Below are positions 1-6,798 of a stretch of 14,996 nucleotides of DNA, one piece after another. A program made the translations under genes and the position numbers. This DNA comes from an uncultured Methanobrevibacter sp. (GTDB lineage: Archaea; Methanobacteriota; Methanobacteria; Methanobacteriales; Methanobacteriaceae). A model generated the notes under the pieces. It saw nothing but the letters and a program-made list of their open reading frames with translations. It was not told the origin of the DNA and ran no database searches. The DNA lies in NCBI RefSeq assembly GCF_937898925.1, contig NZ_CALDKF010000109.1, positions 1-14,996 of the forward strand, written 5' to 3'. How positions within the stretch are numbered: the stretch's first letter is position 1; each line of letters starts with the position of its first letter.

Positions 1-254
1 TTGTTATTGCAGTTGGATTGTTGGTTTTCCTTGTTATAAGCTGGAACATGCAGGCTATTGTGTTCAACGATGATATCAGTCCTGATCAAAGGCAGGATGC
101 TATCAATGCCATGAAGCAGGTAACTGAAATAGATCAAGGCAAGCAGTTGAATGATACACCTGATGTAAGCTCAAGTTCCGGTGAAGGGTATGCTGAATTG
201 GGAAAGGTCTACAAGGATTCAAATACAGGCAAGCTGATAATGATAGAGAATTGA
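1..254 (+). CDS. C-terminal part of a small membrane-anchored protein, function unknown (5' truncated by window edge)
   Basis: The reading frame is open from the first bases and stops with TGA at 252-254, so the true start probably lies before the window. The first roughly 17 visible residues (VIAVGLLVFLVISWNM...) are hydrophobic and look like one transmembrane segment or a signal anchor. About 65 polar residues follow, with a serine-rich stretch (SSSSGEG) and an ending KLIMIEN. This suggests a single-pass protein with a short soluble tail, probably outside the membrane. I recognise no family or catalytic motif. A TTG at 18 falls inside the hydrophobic segment and is unlikely to be the start. 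A long T-rich tract follows the stop, so this is the last gene of its transcript. Confidence 0.6.
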   Translation, partial: VIAVGLLVFLVISWNMQAIVFNDDISPDQRQDAINAMKQVTEIDQGKQLNDTPDVSSSSGEGYAELGKVYKDSNTGKLIMIEN

Positions 255-535
255 TTAATTTTCCATTTTTCTTATTATTTTTTTTCATTTTCTTATTATT
301 TTTTTAAATTCTTAACTCTTTTTAAATCAGATATTTTTTTGATTTTTTTAATATTTTTCTTTTAATCTTTGATTTTTTCAATATTTTTTATTGTTTTTCT
401 TATTTGTATAATATTTTTTAATGAATTTTGGATTATTTATATATTTTTTGTTAAGATTTGAATTGAAAAATAATTAATATTTTTTATAAATTTTTACTAG
501 AAATATGTAAATGATTTTGAATTTTAAGCATTTTT
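255..535 (+). terminator. T-rich gene-free tract: probable multi-site oligo-T terminator
   Basis: The 343 nt between the truncated gene and the histone hold no convincing ORF. From about 262 to 420 the + strand carries many runs of 5-8 T, the usual form of archaeal intrinsic termination, with no strong GC hairpin. CTTATTATTTTTTT occurs twice close together (about 270-304). A unit reading TTTGATTTTTT(T/C)AATATTTTT occurs at 338-358 and 368-388, giving a 30-nt period. The tract ends where the histone promoter begins. Confidence 0.5.
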
Positions 536-544
536 ATCGATATA

Positions 545-552
545 TTTATATA
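545..552 (+). promoter_or_regulatory. TATA box of the histone gene
   Basis: TTTATATA at 545-552 matches the archaeal box A consensus. It lies about 50 nt before the histone start, which places transcription initiation near 573-578 and gives a leader of about 20-25 nt. The leader ends in a good Shine-Dalgarno (GAGGTG, 586-591). Confidence 0.65.
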
Positions 553-597
553 TTAAAAAATATACAACTATTATTATAAAAATTTGAGGTGTTAAAT

Positions 598-795
598 ATG
601 GAATTACCAATCGCTCCTATCGGAAGAATATTAAAAAATGCTGGTGCTGAAAGAGTAGCTGATGCAGCTAAAGCTGAATTAGCTGAAGCAATCGAAGAAT
701 ACGGAAACGAAATTGCTCAAAAAGCAGTTAACTTTGCACGCCACGCAGGTAGAAAAACTGTAAAAGCTGAAGACATTAAATTAGCAATCAAATAA
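598..795 (+). CDS. Archaeal histone (HMf family)
   Basis: This 65-residue histone-fold protein dimerises and wraps DNA into archaeal nucleosome-like polymers. The N-terminus [20 protein letters not shown] and the C-terminal [19 protein letters not shown] are the HMf signatures: the RI/LK helix-1 residues, and the RxT pair of loop 2 in [11 protein letters not shown] that contacts the minor groove. I chose ATG 598 because GAGGTG lies 6 nt upstream and MELPIAP is the canonical family start; the in-frame GTG at 589 is part of that Shine-Dalgarno. The protein ends at KLAIK, so it lacks the usual basic tail (RRFKK in HMfB). It has its own TATA box and is followed by T-runs at 881-898, so it looks monocistronic. 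Lysine is almost always AAA and leucine mostly TTA, as expected for high expression. Confidence 0.97.
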   Translation: MELPIAPIGRILKNAGAERVADAAKAELAEAIEEYGNEIAQKAVNFARHAGRKTVKAEDIKLAIK

Positions 796-965
796 GATTG
801 CTGTTTAGTATTTTCGGATTCGGATCTAGATTTAAGTAATTTTTACTTTTATCTTTTTCTTACGCCTTTTTACGAACTCTTTATTTTTATTTTTTTTAAG
901 TATCATTAAATAATTGGCTTAAATTGCTAGTTATTTTTCTTTTAAAACCTATTTTTCTAATAACA

Positions 966-973
966 TTTATATA
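966..973 (+). promoter_or_regulatory. Orphan TATA box inside the histone-L7Ae spacer
   Basis: TTTATATA in the context ACATTTATATACTATAAA matches box A as well as the histone promoter does, but the nearest downstream gene starts 448 nt away. Initiation would fall near 995-1000. It either gives L7Ae an unusually long leader or drives a separate non-coding transcript. Confidence 0.45.
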
Positions 974-994
974 CTATAAATAATATATTTTATT

Positions 995-1233
995 ATGTCT
1001 AGTTCTCTAGAATTTATTTCATTAATACTAAATTGAAAAATTTTATATTATTAGCTGATTTTACTAAAAACTAATAATATTCATTGAAAATATTAAACTA
1101 GAATAAAAACTTTTTACTTTTATTTTAGGCTTTATTATTTAGTGATGTGGATATAATATTTAGAGTTATAGATTAAAACTTTAAATCTGTAATTATAATT
1201 GAATATTTTTTAGCTTCTATAAGCTAACTTTTT
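995..1233 (+). ncRNA. Candidate non-coding RNA or attenuated leader (speculative)
   Basis: The stretch is framed by a TATA box (966-973) and a terminator-like hairpin, TTAGCTT-CTAT-AAGCTAA followed by CTTTTTA (1210-1233). Inside it is a perfect 10-bp inverted repeat, ATATTATTAG (1045-1054) with CTAATAATAT (1071-1080), around a 16-nt loop. No ORF, tRNA or complete C/D-box motif set is visible. The existence and ends of this transcript are inferred from the signals alone. Confidence 0.25.
1210..1233 (+). terminator. Hairpin plus T-run, possible terminator upstream of L7Ae
   Basis: TTAGCTT (1210-1216) pairs perfectly with AAGCTAA (1221-1227) across a 4-nt loop and is followed by CTTTTTA. It lies about 190 nt before L7Ae, so it would end any RNA begun at the 966-973 TATA box, or attenuate read-through into the ribosomal cluster. 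Confidence 0.35.
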
Positions 1234-1372
1234 ATTATGATATTATATTTAAAGAGATTTCAAATTGATTTAATCTTATGTATCATATTTAAAAGGTTTT
1301 ATCTATAATTGATGGAAAAATTGATTATTTTATTAATATTTGATTATTTTACTGATTTTTATAGTAATTTTA

Positions 1373-1413
1373 TTTTGCCGATGGATGGCAAAAAGCCAGA
1401 TGAAAAAGGAGGT
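1373..1413 (+). promoter_or_regulatory. Kink-turn-like element and overlapping alternative hairpin in the L7Ae leader
   Basis: Immediately before the Shine-Dalgarno (GGAGGT, 1408-1413) the sequence reads GA (1384-1385), TGGC (1386-1389), AAAAA (1390-1394), GCCA (1395-1398), GA (1399-1400). That is a perfect 4-bp stem flanked on both strands by GA, as needed for the tandem sheared G-A pairs of a kink-turn, with ATG (1381-1383) as the 3-nt bulge. The outer stem is weak (G1380-U1401, C1379-G1402, two mismatches, then U1373-1376 with A1405-1407 and G1408) and reaches into the Shine-Dalgarno. TTTTGCC (1373-1379) also pairs perfectly with GGCAAAA (1387-1393), and this second hairpin excludes the first. 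L7Ae is known to bind kink-turns and to repress its own mRNA in other archaea, so autoregulation is a reasonable inference. Confidence 0.5.
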
Positions 1414-1420
1414 AAATTAT

Positions 1421-1789
1421 ATGGCAAACATTTATGTAAAATTTGACACACCTGAAGAAATCGCTAACAAAGCAGAAGAAGCTTTAGAAGTAGCACAAAA
1501 TACTGGTAAAGTAGCAAAAGGAACTAACGAAGTAACTAAATTTATCGAAAGAGGAAACGCAGCTTTAGTCGTTATCGCTGAAGATGTTGACCCTGCTGAA
1601 ATCGTTGCTCACATTCCTGTTCTCGCTGAAGAAAAAGAAATTCCTTACGTATACTTAGCAACCAAAGACAAAGTTGGTGCAGCTGCTGGTTTAAGTGTTG
1701 GAACTGCTTCCGCTTGTATTGTAGATGCTGGAGATGCTGCTGACTTAGTAGCAGAAGTTGTTGAAAAAGTTGCAGAACTTAAAGAATAA
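1421..1789 (+). CDS. rpl7ae: Large-subunit ribosomal protein L7Ae (kink-turn-binding protein)
   Basis: This is the archaeal L7Ae (also called L8e), 122 residues. It binds kink-turns in 23S rRNA and is also a core protein of C/D and H/ACA guide-RNA complexes and of RNase P in archaea. The RNA-binding signature KGTNEVTK is at residues 33-40. The specificity loop, [15 protein letters not shown], lies near residues 84-98. I chose ATG 1421 because GGAGGT lies 7 nt upstream and [14 protein letters not shown] is the normal family N-terminus; the longer in-frame extension from 1340 runs through the structured leader and adds a spurious hydrophobic stretch. It is first in the L7Ae-S28e-L24e-Ndk-aIF5B cluster. 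The leader contains a kink-turn-like motif. Confidence 0.97.
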   Translation: MANIYVKFDTPEEIANKAEEALEVAQNTGKVAKGTNEVTKFIERGNAALVVIAEDVDPAEIVAHIPVLAEEKEIPYVYLATKDKVGAAAGLSVGTASACIVDAGDAADLVAEVVEKVAELKE

Positions 1790-1802
1790 GTATTGCGCCT
1801 TA

Positions 1803-1818
1803 GAAGATACATATCTTC
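1803..1818 (+). repeat. Short hairpin between L7Ae and S28e
   Basis: GAAGAT (1803-1808) pairs perfectly with ATCTTC (1813-1818) across ACAT. It lies in the 51-nt spacer and has no T-run after it, so it is more likely a processing or stability element, or chance, than a terminator. Confidence 0.3.
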
Positions 1819-1840
1819 AAAATAATTAATAGGTGATAAT

Positions 1841-2047
1841 ATGGAAGAAGGAAGTCCAGCAGAAGTTATTGAAGTTCTAAACAGAACTGGTATGACTGGA
1901 GAAATCATGCAAGTAAAATGCAGAATTCTCGATGGAAGAGACAAAGGAAGAATTTTAACAAGAAATATCATGGGCCCTGTACGTGAAGGCGATATTTTAA
2001 TGTTACTCGACACAATCAGAGAAGCTAAGGAGATCAGAACTCCTTAA
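1841..2047 (+). CDS. rps28e: Small-subunit ribosomal protein S28e
   Basis: This 68-residue OB-fold protein of the 30S subunit is found in archaea and eukaryotes. The sequence shows the family features: [34 protein letters not shown] in the barrel, and the very conserved C-terminal [10 protein letters not shown] (family consensus IREAREI). The start ATG has AGGTGAT 6-12 nt upstream. It lies 51 nt after L7Ae and 48 nt before L24e, in the same transcript. Its stop codon forms the left edge of an 18-bp perfect palindrome. Confidence 0.97.
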   Translation: MEEGSPAEVIEVLNRTGMTGEIMQVKCRILDGRDKGRILTRNIMGPVREGDILMLLDTIREAKEIRTP

Positions 2048-2062
2048 TAACCTAGGTTATTA
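2045..2062 (+). repeat. 18-bp perfect palindrome at the S28e stop codon
   Basis: TAATAACCTAGGTTATTA is self-complementary over all 18 bases and includes the S28e TAA stop. As RNA it could fold only with loss of the central bases; as DNA it is a symmetric site. It is not followed by a T-run, so it is not an obvious terminator. Confidence 0.5.
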
Positions 2063-2095
2063 TGAGCTTATCTTACTTAAAGAAGGTGTTTTAAC

Positions 2096-2257
2096 ATGAG
2101 AACTTGTTCATTCTGTGGTAAAGAAATAGAAGACGGTACCGGTAAAATGTACGTTAAGAAAGACGGATCCATCTATTTCTTCTGTAGTAGTAAATGTGAA
2201 AAAAATATGATCAAACTTGGTAGAGTACCAAGAAAAGTTAAATGGGTTAAACAATGA
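2096..2257 (+). CDS. rpl24e: Large-subunit ribosomal protein L24e
   Basis: This 53-residue zinc-binding ribosomal protein of archaea and eukaryotes was read directly from the DNA. The sequence starts [16 protein letters not shown] and ends [14 protein letters not shown]. Zinc ligands are C4, C7, C30 and C34 (CxxC and CxxxC), and the central [16 protein letters not shown] is the L24e fold core. The length fits archaeal L24e, which lacks the eukaryotic tail. AAGGTG lies 7 nt before the ATG. Its TGA stop overlaps the ATG of ndk in ATGA (2254-2257), which indicates translational coupling. Confidence 0.96.
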   Translation: MRTCSFCGKEIEDGTGKMYVKKDGSIYFFCSSKCEKNMIKLGRVPRKVKWVKQ

Positions 2258-2706
2258 TTGAAAGAAGCTTTGTAATGATGAAACCTGATGCGGTATCTAG
2301 ACGTTTAATGGGTCAAGTTTTAAGCCGTTTTGAAGCTAAAGGTCTTAAAATCGTAGCTATGAAATTAAGACAAATCGACGAAGATTTAGCAAAAGAACAT
2401 TATGGAGAACACTCTGAAAAACCATTTTTCAACGGTTTAGTGGAATACATCACTTCCGCTCCAGCTTTAACCATGGTTATTGAAGGGGACGATGCTATTT
2501 CTGTAATCAGAAAAATGGTAGGAGCAACCAATCCTAAAGAAGCAGATGTCGGAACCATTAGAGGAGATTTCGGTATGGATACTGGAAGAAACATTATCCA
2601 TGCATCTGATGCACCTGAATCTGCTAAAAGAGAAATTGCTCTTTTCTTCGATGAAGAGGAAATTTGTGATTATTCCATGTCTGATAACGCTTGGATTTAC
2701 GAATAG
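2254..2706 (+). CDS. ndk: Nucleoside diphosphate kinase
   Basis: This 150-residue enzyme transfers the gamma phosphate of ATP to nucleoside diphosphates through a phosphohistidine. The active-site block [20 protein letters not shown] is complete, with catalytic His116 in NIIHASD. The nucleotide-binding residues K10 (MMKPDAV) and Y50-G51 (EHYGEHS), and the DxTxGRN-type segment, are also present. The C-terminal [13 protein letters not shown] resembles the usual NDK ending. It is coupled to L24e by an ATGA overlap and its ribosome site lies within the L24e coding sequence. NDK beside L24e and aIF5B is a well-known archaeal order and fits supply of GTP for translation. Confidence 0.98.
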   Translation: MIERSFVMMKPDAVSRRLMGQVLSRFEAKGLKIVAMKLRQIDEDLAKEHYGEHSEKPFFNGLVEYITSAPALTMVIEGDDAISVIRKMVGATNPKEADVGTIRGDFGMDTGRNIIHASDAPESAKREIALFFDEEEICDYSMSDNAWIYE

Positions 2707-2764
2707 ATTCAGATTTCTTAAAAAAATCAATTCGTTGTCTATAATCGAATTAAAATTATTATTG

Positions 2765-2773
2765 TTTAAATTT
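2765..2773 (+). promoter_or_regulatory. Possible TATA element for infB
   Basis: TTTAAATTT at 2765-2773 lies about 40 nt before the infB start in the 105-nt spacer after ndk. Initiation would fall near 2795-2800, leaving a short leader with GTGGAG before the ATG. The AT-rich context makes this weak evidence, and the gene may also be reached by read-through from ndk. Confidence 0.35.
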
Positions 2774-2811
2774 ATTGAATTATTGAATTATTTAGTTGTG
2801 AGTGGAGTTAT

Positions 2812-4602
2812 ATGAAGATTAGATCCCCAATTGTATCTGTTTTAGGTCATGTAGACCATGGTAAAACTACCCTTTTGGATTATATCAGAGGAAGTACTGT
2901 AGCTGATAGGGAAGCTGGAGGCATTACCCAGCACATCGGAGCTACTGAAATACCAATAGATACAATTAATGAAATATGTGGCGATTTTATAGCTAGATTA
3001 TCAATTAAGGATACAATTCCTGGATTGTTTTTTGTAGACACTCCTGGGCATGCTGCATTTACATCACTTCGTAAACGTGGTGGGGCTTTAGCGGATTTGG
3101 CTATTTTAATTGTTGACATTAACGAAGGTTTCAAGCCTCAAACCTATGAGGCAATCAATATATTGAAAATGTATAAGACTCCATTTATCGTTGTAGCAAA
3201 TAAGATTGACAGAATCTTTGGATGGGATATCCATGAAGGCGCTTCCTTTATGGAAAGCTTTAAAGAGCAAGCTCCAAGAGTGCAAACCGATTTGGATTTG
3301 AAAATCTACGAGCTCATTGGAAAATTGCATGAGGAAGGATTCCAGTCTGAAAGATTCGACAGAGTCACTGACTTTGCAAGCCAAATTACAATCATTCCAA
3401 TCTGTGCAAAATCAGGTGAAGGTATCATTGAGCTGATTGCAATGTTGCTTGGTCTTGCTCAGGAATACTTGACTGAACAATTGGAAATCCATGAAGATGC
3501 TCCTGCAAAAGGAACTGTATTGGAAGTCAAGGAAGAAACCGGTCTTGGAGTGACCGTTGATAGCATTATCTATGATGGTGTGCTCCGTGATGGTGATGAG
3601 CTTGCTTTAATGGATGCAAACAATGTTGTGAAAACCAAAATCAGATCTATCTTAAGGCCTCTCCCTCTTGAAGAGATGAGAGATTCCAAGAAGAAATTCA
3701 AGAAGGTTGATGAGGTTGTTGCAGCAGCAGGTATCAAGATAGCTGCTCCAAATCTTGATGATGTCGTTTCAGGCTCTCCTCTTAGAGTATTGAATGAGGA
3801 TGAGGATGTTGAAGCGGAATTGTTGAAGGAATTGGAGGACATTACCGTTGATACTGATGATGAAGGTTTATTCGTTAAGGCAGACACTTTAGGTTCCCTT
3901 GAAGCGGTTGTTCATTTGCTTAAGGAAATGGAAATTCCAATTAGGTCTGCAGAAATAGGTGATGTAAACAAGAGGGATGTAATAGATGCATCCATTGCTA
4001 AGGATGAAAACATTGAGCATGGTGTAATCATTGCATTTAATGTAAAGGTGCATCCAAAGGCTCTTGACGATTTAAATAATTCTGGCGTTAAGCTCTTCCA
4101 AGGTGATGTAATCTATCAGATCACTGAAGATTATGAAGCTTGGGTCCAAGAGAGAAAAGAGGCTCAGAAAAAGCAATGGCTTGATGCAATCATCAAACCT
4201 GCTAAGTTCATGATTCTTCCAAAACTCATATTCAGGCAAAGCAAACCTGCCATTTGCGGTATTGAAGTTGAAGCAGGAACCGTTAAGCAAGGATATGCTT
4301 TAATGAATTCAAATGGTGATTATGTAGGTACCATTGCCAGTATGGAAGATAAGGGCGAAACCTTGACTGCAATTTCAAGAGGTCAAAGGGTTGCTATGGC
4401 TATCAACGATGCTGTAGCTGGAAAGGACTTTGAAGAGGGAGACACATTATATGTAGACATCCCTGAAAAGCATTACAAGATCTTGGAAAGAGAGTTTAAG
4501 GACAAATTGAATGAAGACGAATTCATGGCCCTTGATGAAATCTTGGAAATCAAACGTAGAAGAGAACCAGATTGGGGTAAATTCGGTCTTTTTGAATATT
4601 AA
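2812..4602 (+). CDS. infB: Translation initiation factor aIF5B (IF2-type GTPase)
   Basis: This 596-residue GTPase promotes joining of the ribosomal subunits and placement of initiator tRNA. G motifs are visible: G1 GHVDHGKT at 12-19, switch [11 protein letters not shown] at 36-45, G3 DTPGH at 76-80, G4 NKID at 130-133 and G5-type CAKSG at 198-202. The rest fits domains II, III and IV, ending [15 protein letters not shown]. The long N-terminal extension of eukaryotic eIF5B is absent, as usual in archaea. No intein is present, although archaeal infB genes often carry one. The ATG at 2812 is preceded by GTGGAG. Codon use is more mixed than in the ribosomal-protein genes, with many AAG, TTG and AGG codons. 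Confidence 0.97.
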   Translation: MKIRSPIVSVLGHVDHGKTTLLDYIRGSTVADREAGGITQHIGATEIPIDTINEICGDFIARLSIKDTIPGLFFVDTPGHAAFTSLRKRGGALADLAILIVDINEGFKPQTYEAINILKMYKTPFIVVANKIDRIFGWDIHEGASFMESFKEQAPRVQTDLDLKIYELIGKLHEEGFQSERFDRVTDFASQITIIPICAKSGEGIIELIAMLLGLAQEYLTEQLEIHEDAPAKGTVLEVKEETGLGVTVDSIIYDGVLRDGDELALMDANNVVKTKIRSILRPLPLEEMRDSKKKFKKVDEVVAAAGIKIAAPNLDDVVSGSPLRVLNEDEDVEAELLKELEDITVDTDDEGLFVKADTLGSLEAVVHLLKEMEIPIRSAEIGDVNKRDVIDASIAKDENIEHGVIIAFNVKVHPKALDDLNNSGVKLFQGDVIYQITEDYEAWVQERKEAQKKQWLDAIIKPAKFMILPKLIFRQSKPAICGIEVEAGTVKQGYALMNSNGDYVGTIASMEDKGETLTAISRGQRVAMAINDAVAGKDFEEGDTLYVDIPEKHYKILEREFKDKLNEDEFMALDEILEIKRRREPDWGKFGLFEY

Positions 4603-4674
4603 TCAAATCATTAGTTCATATTCAATAATATTCTGGAAAGTTCATTTAACAATATAATTTGATGATGATTTCAC

Positions 4675-4682
4675 ATATATTA
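4675..4682 (+). promoter_or_regulatory. Possible TATA box of the S6e transcript
   Basis: ATATATTA at 4675-4682 lies about 70 nt before the S6e start in the 146-nt spacer after infB. Initiation near 4702 would give a leader of about 45 nt. The spacer also holds TGATGATGA (around 4660-4668), with no matching partner motif found nearby. Confidence 0.4.
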
Positions 4683-4748
4683 AGATTATAGAATAAATAC
4701 TAGAGATTAGGAAAGATTAAATTCCGAAAAATAAAAGGAGGAATTTTA

Positions 4749-5135
4749 TTGGCATTTAAAATTGTTGTATCTGAAAAAGAATTAAGTTATCAATTAGAAG
4801 TTGATGATGGAAAACAATTAAACGGTTTAAAAATCGGAGAAGAATTCGATGGTCAAATCGTTGGTTTAGATGGCTACACTTTAAAAATCACTGGTGGTAG
4901 TGACAAAAACGGATTCGCTATGAAAAAAGACGTTGATGGTCCTAGAAGAATCAAAAGTCTTTTAACCGGTGGAGTAGGCTACAAACCTAAAGGCGATGGT
5001 GTTAAAAGAAGAAAAACCGTAAGAGGAAACACTATCTCTGAAGATATTGTTTTAATTAACACTATTGTTACCAAAGCAGGTAGCAAATCCATATCTGATA
5101 TCTTAAACCCTGAAGAAGAGGAAGCAGAAGAATAA
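4749..5135 (+). CDS. rps6e: Small-subunit ribosomal protein S6e
   Basis: This 128-residue 30S protein is the short archaeal form of S6e. It shows the family core: GLKIGEEFDGQIVGLDGYTLKITGGSDKNGFAMKKDVDG, then RIKSLLTGGVGYKPKGDGVKRRKTVRGN, where the GVGY and KRRKTVRGN segments are highly conserved. The C-terminus is acidic (NPEEEEAEE). The start is TTG at 4749, supported by a strong AGGAGG Shine-Dalgarno 7 nt upstream and by the expected sequence MAFKIVVS; no ATG fits. It opens the second information-processing cluster and precedes aIF2-gamma, as in many archaea. A hairpin with T-run follows at 5164-5195. Confidence 0.97.
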   Translation: MAFKIVVSEKELSYQLEVDDGKQLNGLKIGEEFDGQIVGLDGYTLKITGGSDKNGFAMKKDVDGPRRIKSLLTGGVGYKPKGDGVKRRKTVRGNTISEDIVLINTIVTKAGSKSISDILNPEEEEAEE

Positions 5136-5163
5136 TCAGATAACTAAATGATAAATGAAATTT

Positions 5164-5195
5164 ATAATGAAATTCCCATTTCATTATTATTTTTC
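5164..5195 (+). terminator. Hairpin plus T-run after S6e
   Basis: ATAATGAAA (5164-5172) pairs perfectly with TTTCATTAT (5179-5187) across TTCCCA and is followed by TATTTTTC. It lies 28 nt after the S6e stop, so S6e may be transcribed separately from aIF2-gamma, 387 nt downstream. Confidence 0.55.
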
Positions 5196-5220
5196 AATTT
5201 TTCATTGAATCTAAAATTAA

Positions 5221-5309
5221 ATAATTTTTATTTAAAATTATTAAATTAAATTTTTATTAGTAAATTAAAATAATTTTATTTGAAATTATTGAAATTAAAT
5301 TTTTATTAT
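5221..5309 (+). repeat. Imperfect 40-nt direct repeat in the S6e-aIF2-gamma spacer
   Basis: The 40 nt at 5221-5260 recur with a few mismatches at 5270-5309, a 49-nt period. Both copies run from ATAATTTT to AAATTTTTATTA. The 387-nt spacer has no other gene. A TATA-like TTTATATT at 5339-5346 could start the aIF2-gamma mRNA with a leader of about 155 nt; nearer TATA-like sequences around 5408-5420 are possible but not distinctive. Confidence 0.5.
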
Positions 5310-5522
5310 ATTTTATTATTTAAAAGCATTAAATCATGTTTATATTAAAATTGAATTATAAATATGATTTTAATTTAAAAAGTGAGATTATTCATAAGTG
5401 TAATTCAATATTAATATAAATTTAATTGTTAATTTATTATTAATTATCATTATTATCTAATATTCATTTATGTTTATTATTTAATTCAAATTATTTATTT
5501 AAAAAAATTAAAGGTGTAATCT

Positions 5523-6746
5523 GTGAAAGTTCAATCTGATGTAAACATAGGACTTGTGGGCCATGTCGATCACGGAAAGACAACACTTACTAAAGCATTA
5601 TCTGGTGTATGGACAGATACTCACAGTGAAGAAACAAAAAGAGGTATTTCAATCCGTTTAGGATATGCTGATATTGAATTTAGAAAATGTCCTAATTGTG
5701 AAGAGCCTTTATGTTACACTACTAAGGATGTTTGTGAACATTGTGGAAGTGAAACTGAAGTAATTAGAAAAGTATCATTTGTAGATGCTCCAGGACACGA
5801 AACCTTAATGGCTACCATGTTATCCGGTGCAGCAATTATGGATGGTGCTGTATTGGTAATTGCAGCTAACGAGGAATGTCCACAGCCACAAACCAAAGAG
5901 CACTTGATGGCGCTTGATGTTATCGGTGTTAAAGATGTAGTTGTAGTTCAAAATAAGGTAGATATTGTTCCTAGAGAAAGAGCTATTGAAAGCTACAATG
6001 AAATCAAGGAATTTGTAAAAGGTACCTGTGCAGAAGATGCACCAATCATTCCAGTATCTGCTCAACAAGGAGCTAATATCGATATTCTCATTAAAGCTAT
6101 CAATGATGTGATAATTACACCAGAAAAAGAATTAGACAAACCTGCTAGAATGCATGTAGCTAGATCATTTGATATTAATAAGCCTGGTTCCCACCCTAAA
6201 AAGATTAAAGGTGGAGTAATCGGCGGAAGTTTAGTTCAAGGTACCCTTAAATTAGGGGACATGATTGAAATTAGGCCTGGAATTAATATTAAAGAAAGCA
6301 AACAGAACAAATGGATCAGCTTGACTTCTGAAATCATTGGATTGGAAGCTGGTGGAGAATCTGTTGAAGAAGTAGGTCCTGGAGGACTTATTGGTGTAGC
6401 TACTAAATTAGACCCTGCATTAACCAAAGCAGATTCATTATCTGGTTCCGTTGCTGGTGCTGAAGGCACTTTGCCTGAAGTATTGCATAGCTTTGATATG
6501 AAAACCGAGCTATTGGAACGTGTTGTAGGAACTAAAGATGAAAGAAAAGTGGATCCAATTAAAATCAAGGAACCTTTAATGATTAACTGTGGTACAACCA
6601 CCACCATTGGTGTAGTGACCAAAGTTAAGAAAAACGTTAGCGTTGCATTGAAATTGCCTGTATGTGCAGACAAAGGGGACAGAGTAGCTTTATCCCGTAG
6701 AGTTGGTGCACGTTGGAGATTAATTGGATTTGGTATAATTCAATAA
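5523..6746 (+). CDS. eif2g: Translation initiation factor aIF2 gamma subunit
   Basis: This 407-residue GTPase is the tRNA-binding core of aIF2, which delivers initiator Met-tRNA to the 30S subunit with the alpha and beta subunits. Motifs: G1 GHVDHGKT at 13-20, switch I around [13 protein letters not shown] at 39-50, a zinc knuckle (C56, C59, C71, C74), G3 DAPGH at 88-92, G4 NKVD at 144-147 and SAQ for G5. The [10 protein letters not shown] segment and the knuckle separate it from SelB and EF-Tu. Domains II and III follow, ending [10 protein letters not shown]. The start is GTG 5523 after AAAGGTG, which gives the expected [19 protein letters not shown]. The PIN gene follows after 52 nt. Confidence 0.97.
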   Translation: MKVQSDVNIGLVGHVDHGKTTLTKALSGVWTDTHSEETKRGISIRLGYADIEFRKCPNCEEPLCYTTKDVCEHCGSETEVIRKVSFVDAPGHETLMATMLSGAAIMDGAVLVIAANEECPQPQTKEHLMALDVIGVKDVVVVQNKVDIVPRERAIESYNEIKEFVKGTCAEDAPIIPVSAQQGANIDILIKAINDVIITPEKELDKPARMHVARSFDINKPGSHPKKIKGGVIGGSLVQGTLKLGDMIEIRPGINIKESKQNKWISLTSEIIGLEAGGESVEEVGPGGLIGVATKLDPALTKADSLSGSVAGAEGTLPEVLHSFDMKTELLERVVGTKDERKVDPIKIKEPLMINCGTTTTIGVVTKVKKNVSVALKLPVCADKGDRVALSRRVGARWRLIGFGIIQ

Positions 6747-6798
6747 GTTAAATATTATTTAGATTATTGAATTTCATTAAAATTTAGTCAGTGATAAC

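Larger units (their letters stand above)
796..1372 (+). other. Long gene-free region between histone and L7Ae, with orphan promoter and hairpins
   Basis: I find no credible ORF here. T-runs around 840-898 probably terminate the histone mRNA. A strong TATA box at 966-973 is followed by a perfect 10-bp inverted repeat (1045-1054 with 1071-1080) and then by a 7-bp hairpin plus T-run (1210-1232). Near 1241-1292 are two TATA-like stretches, ATATTTAAAG and CATATTTAAAAGG, either of which could start the L7Ae mRNA. I see no tRNA-like or rRNA-like sequence. Confidence 0.5.

Noticed and set aside
1340..1420. N-terminal extension of L7Ae in the same frame, with a hydrophobic stretch
   Set aside because: Family proteins start at [11 protein letters not shown] 1421 has an ideal Shine-Dalgarno, and the extension passes through the structured leader and that site.
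1381..1446. 21-codon ORF (ATG 1381 to TGA 1446) overlapping the L7Ae start in another frame
   Set aside because: No ribosome site precedes it, and its sequence is explained by the hairpin/kink-turn element and the L7Ae coding start. A regulatory leader peptide is possible but unsupported.
1645..2013. Minus-strand ORF of 122 codons across L7Ae and S28e
   Set aside because: It is the antisense shadow of two certain genes, low in complexity (Ser/Ala/Thr rich), with no ribosome site and no family resemblance.
2546..2815. Plus-strand ORF of 89 codons overlapping ndk and its spacer
   Set aside because: It is out of frame with ndk, lacks a ribosome site and becomes A/T-driven Leu/Ile/Phe sequence in the spacer.
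3570..3887. Serine-rich minus-strand ORF inside infB
   Set aside because: The serine richness comes from the complement of GAA/GAT-rich coding sequence; no start signals.
4658..4670. TGATGATGA before S6e as a C/D-box guide RNA
   Set aside because: No CTGA box lies within a fitting distance and there are no flanking complementary ends.
6236..6673. Minus-strand ORF of 145 codons inside aIF2-gamma
   Set aside because: Antisense shadow of a conserved gene, with no promoter or domain pattern.
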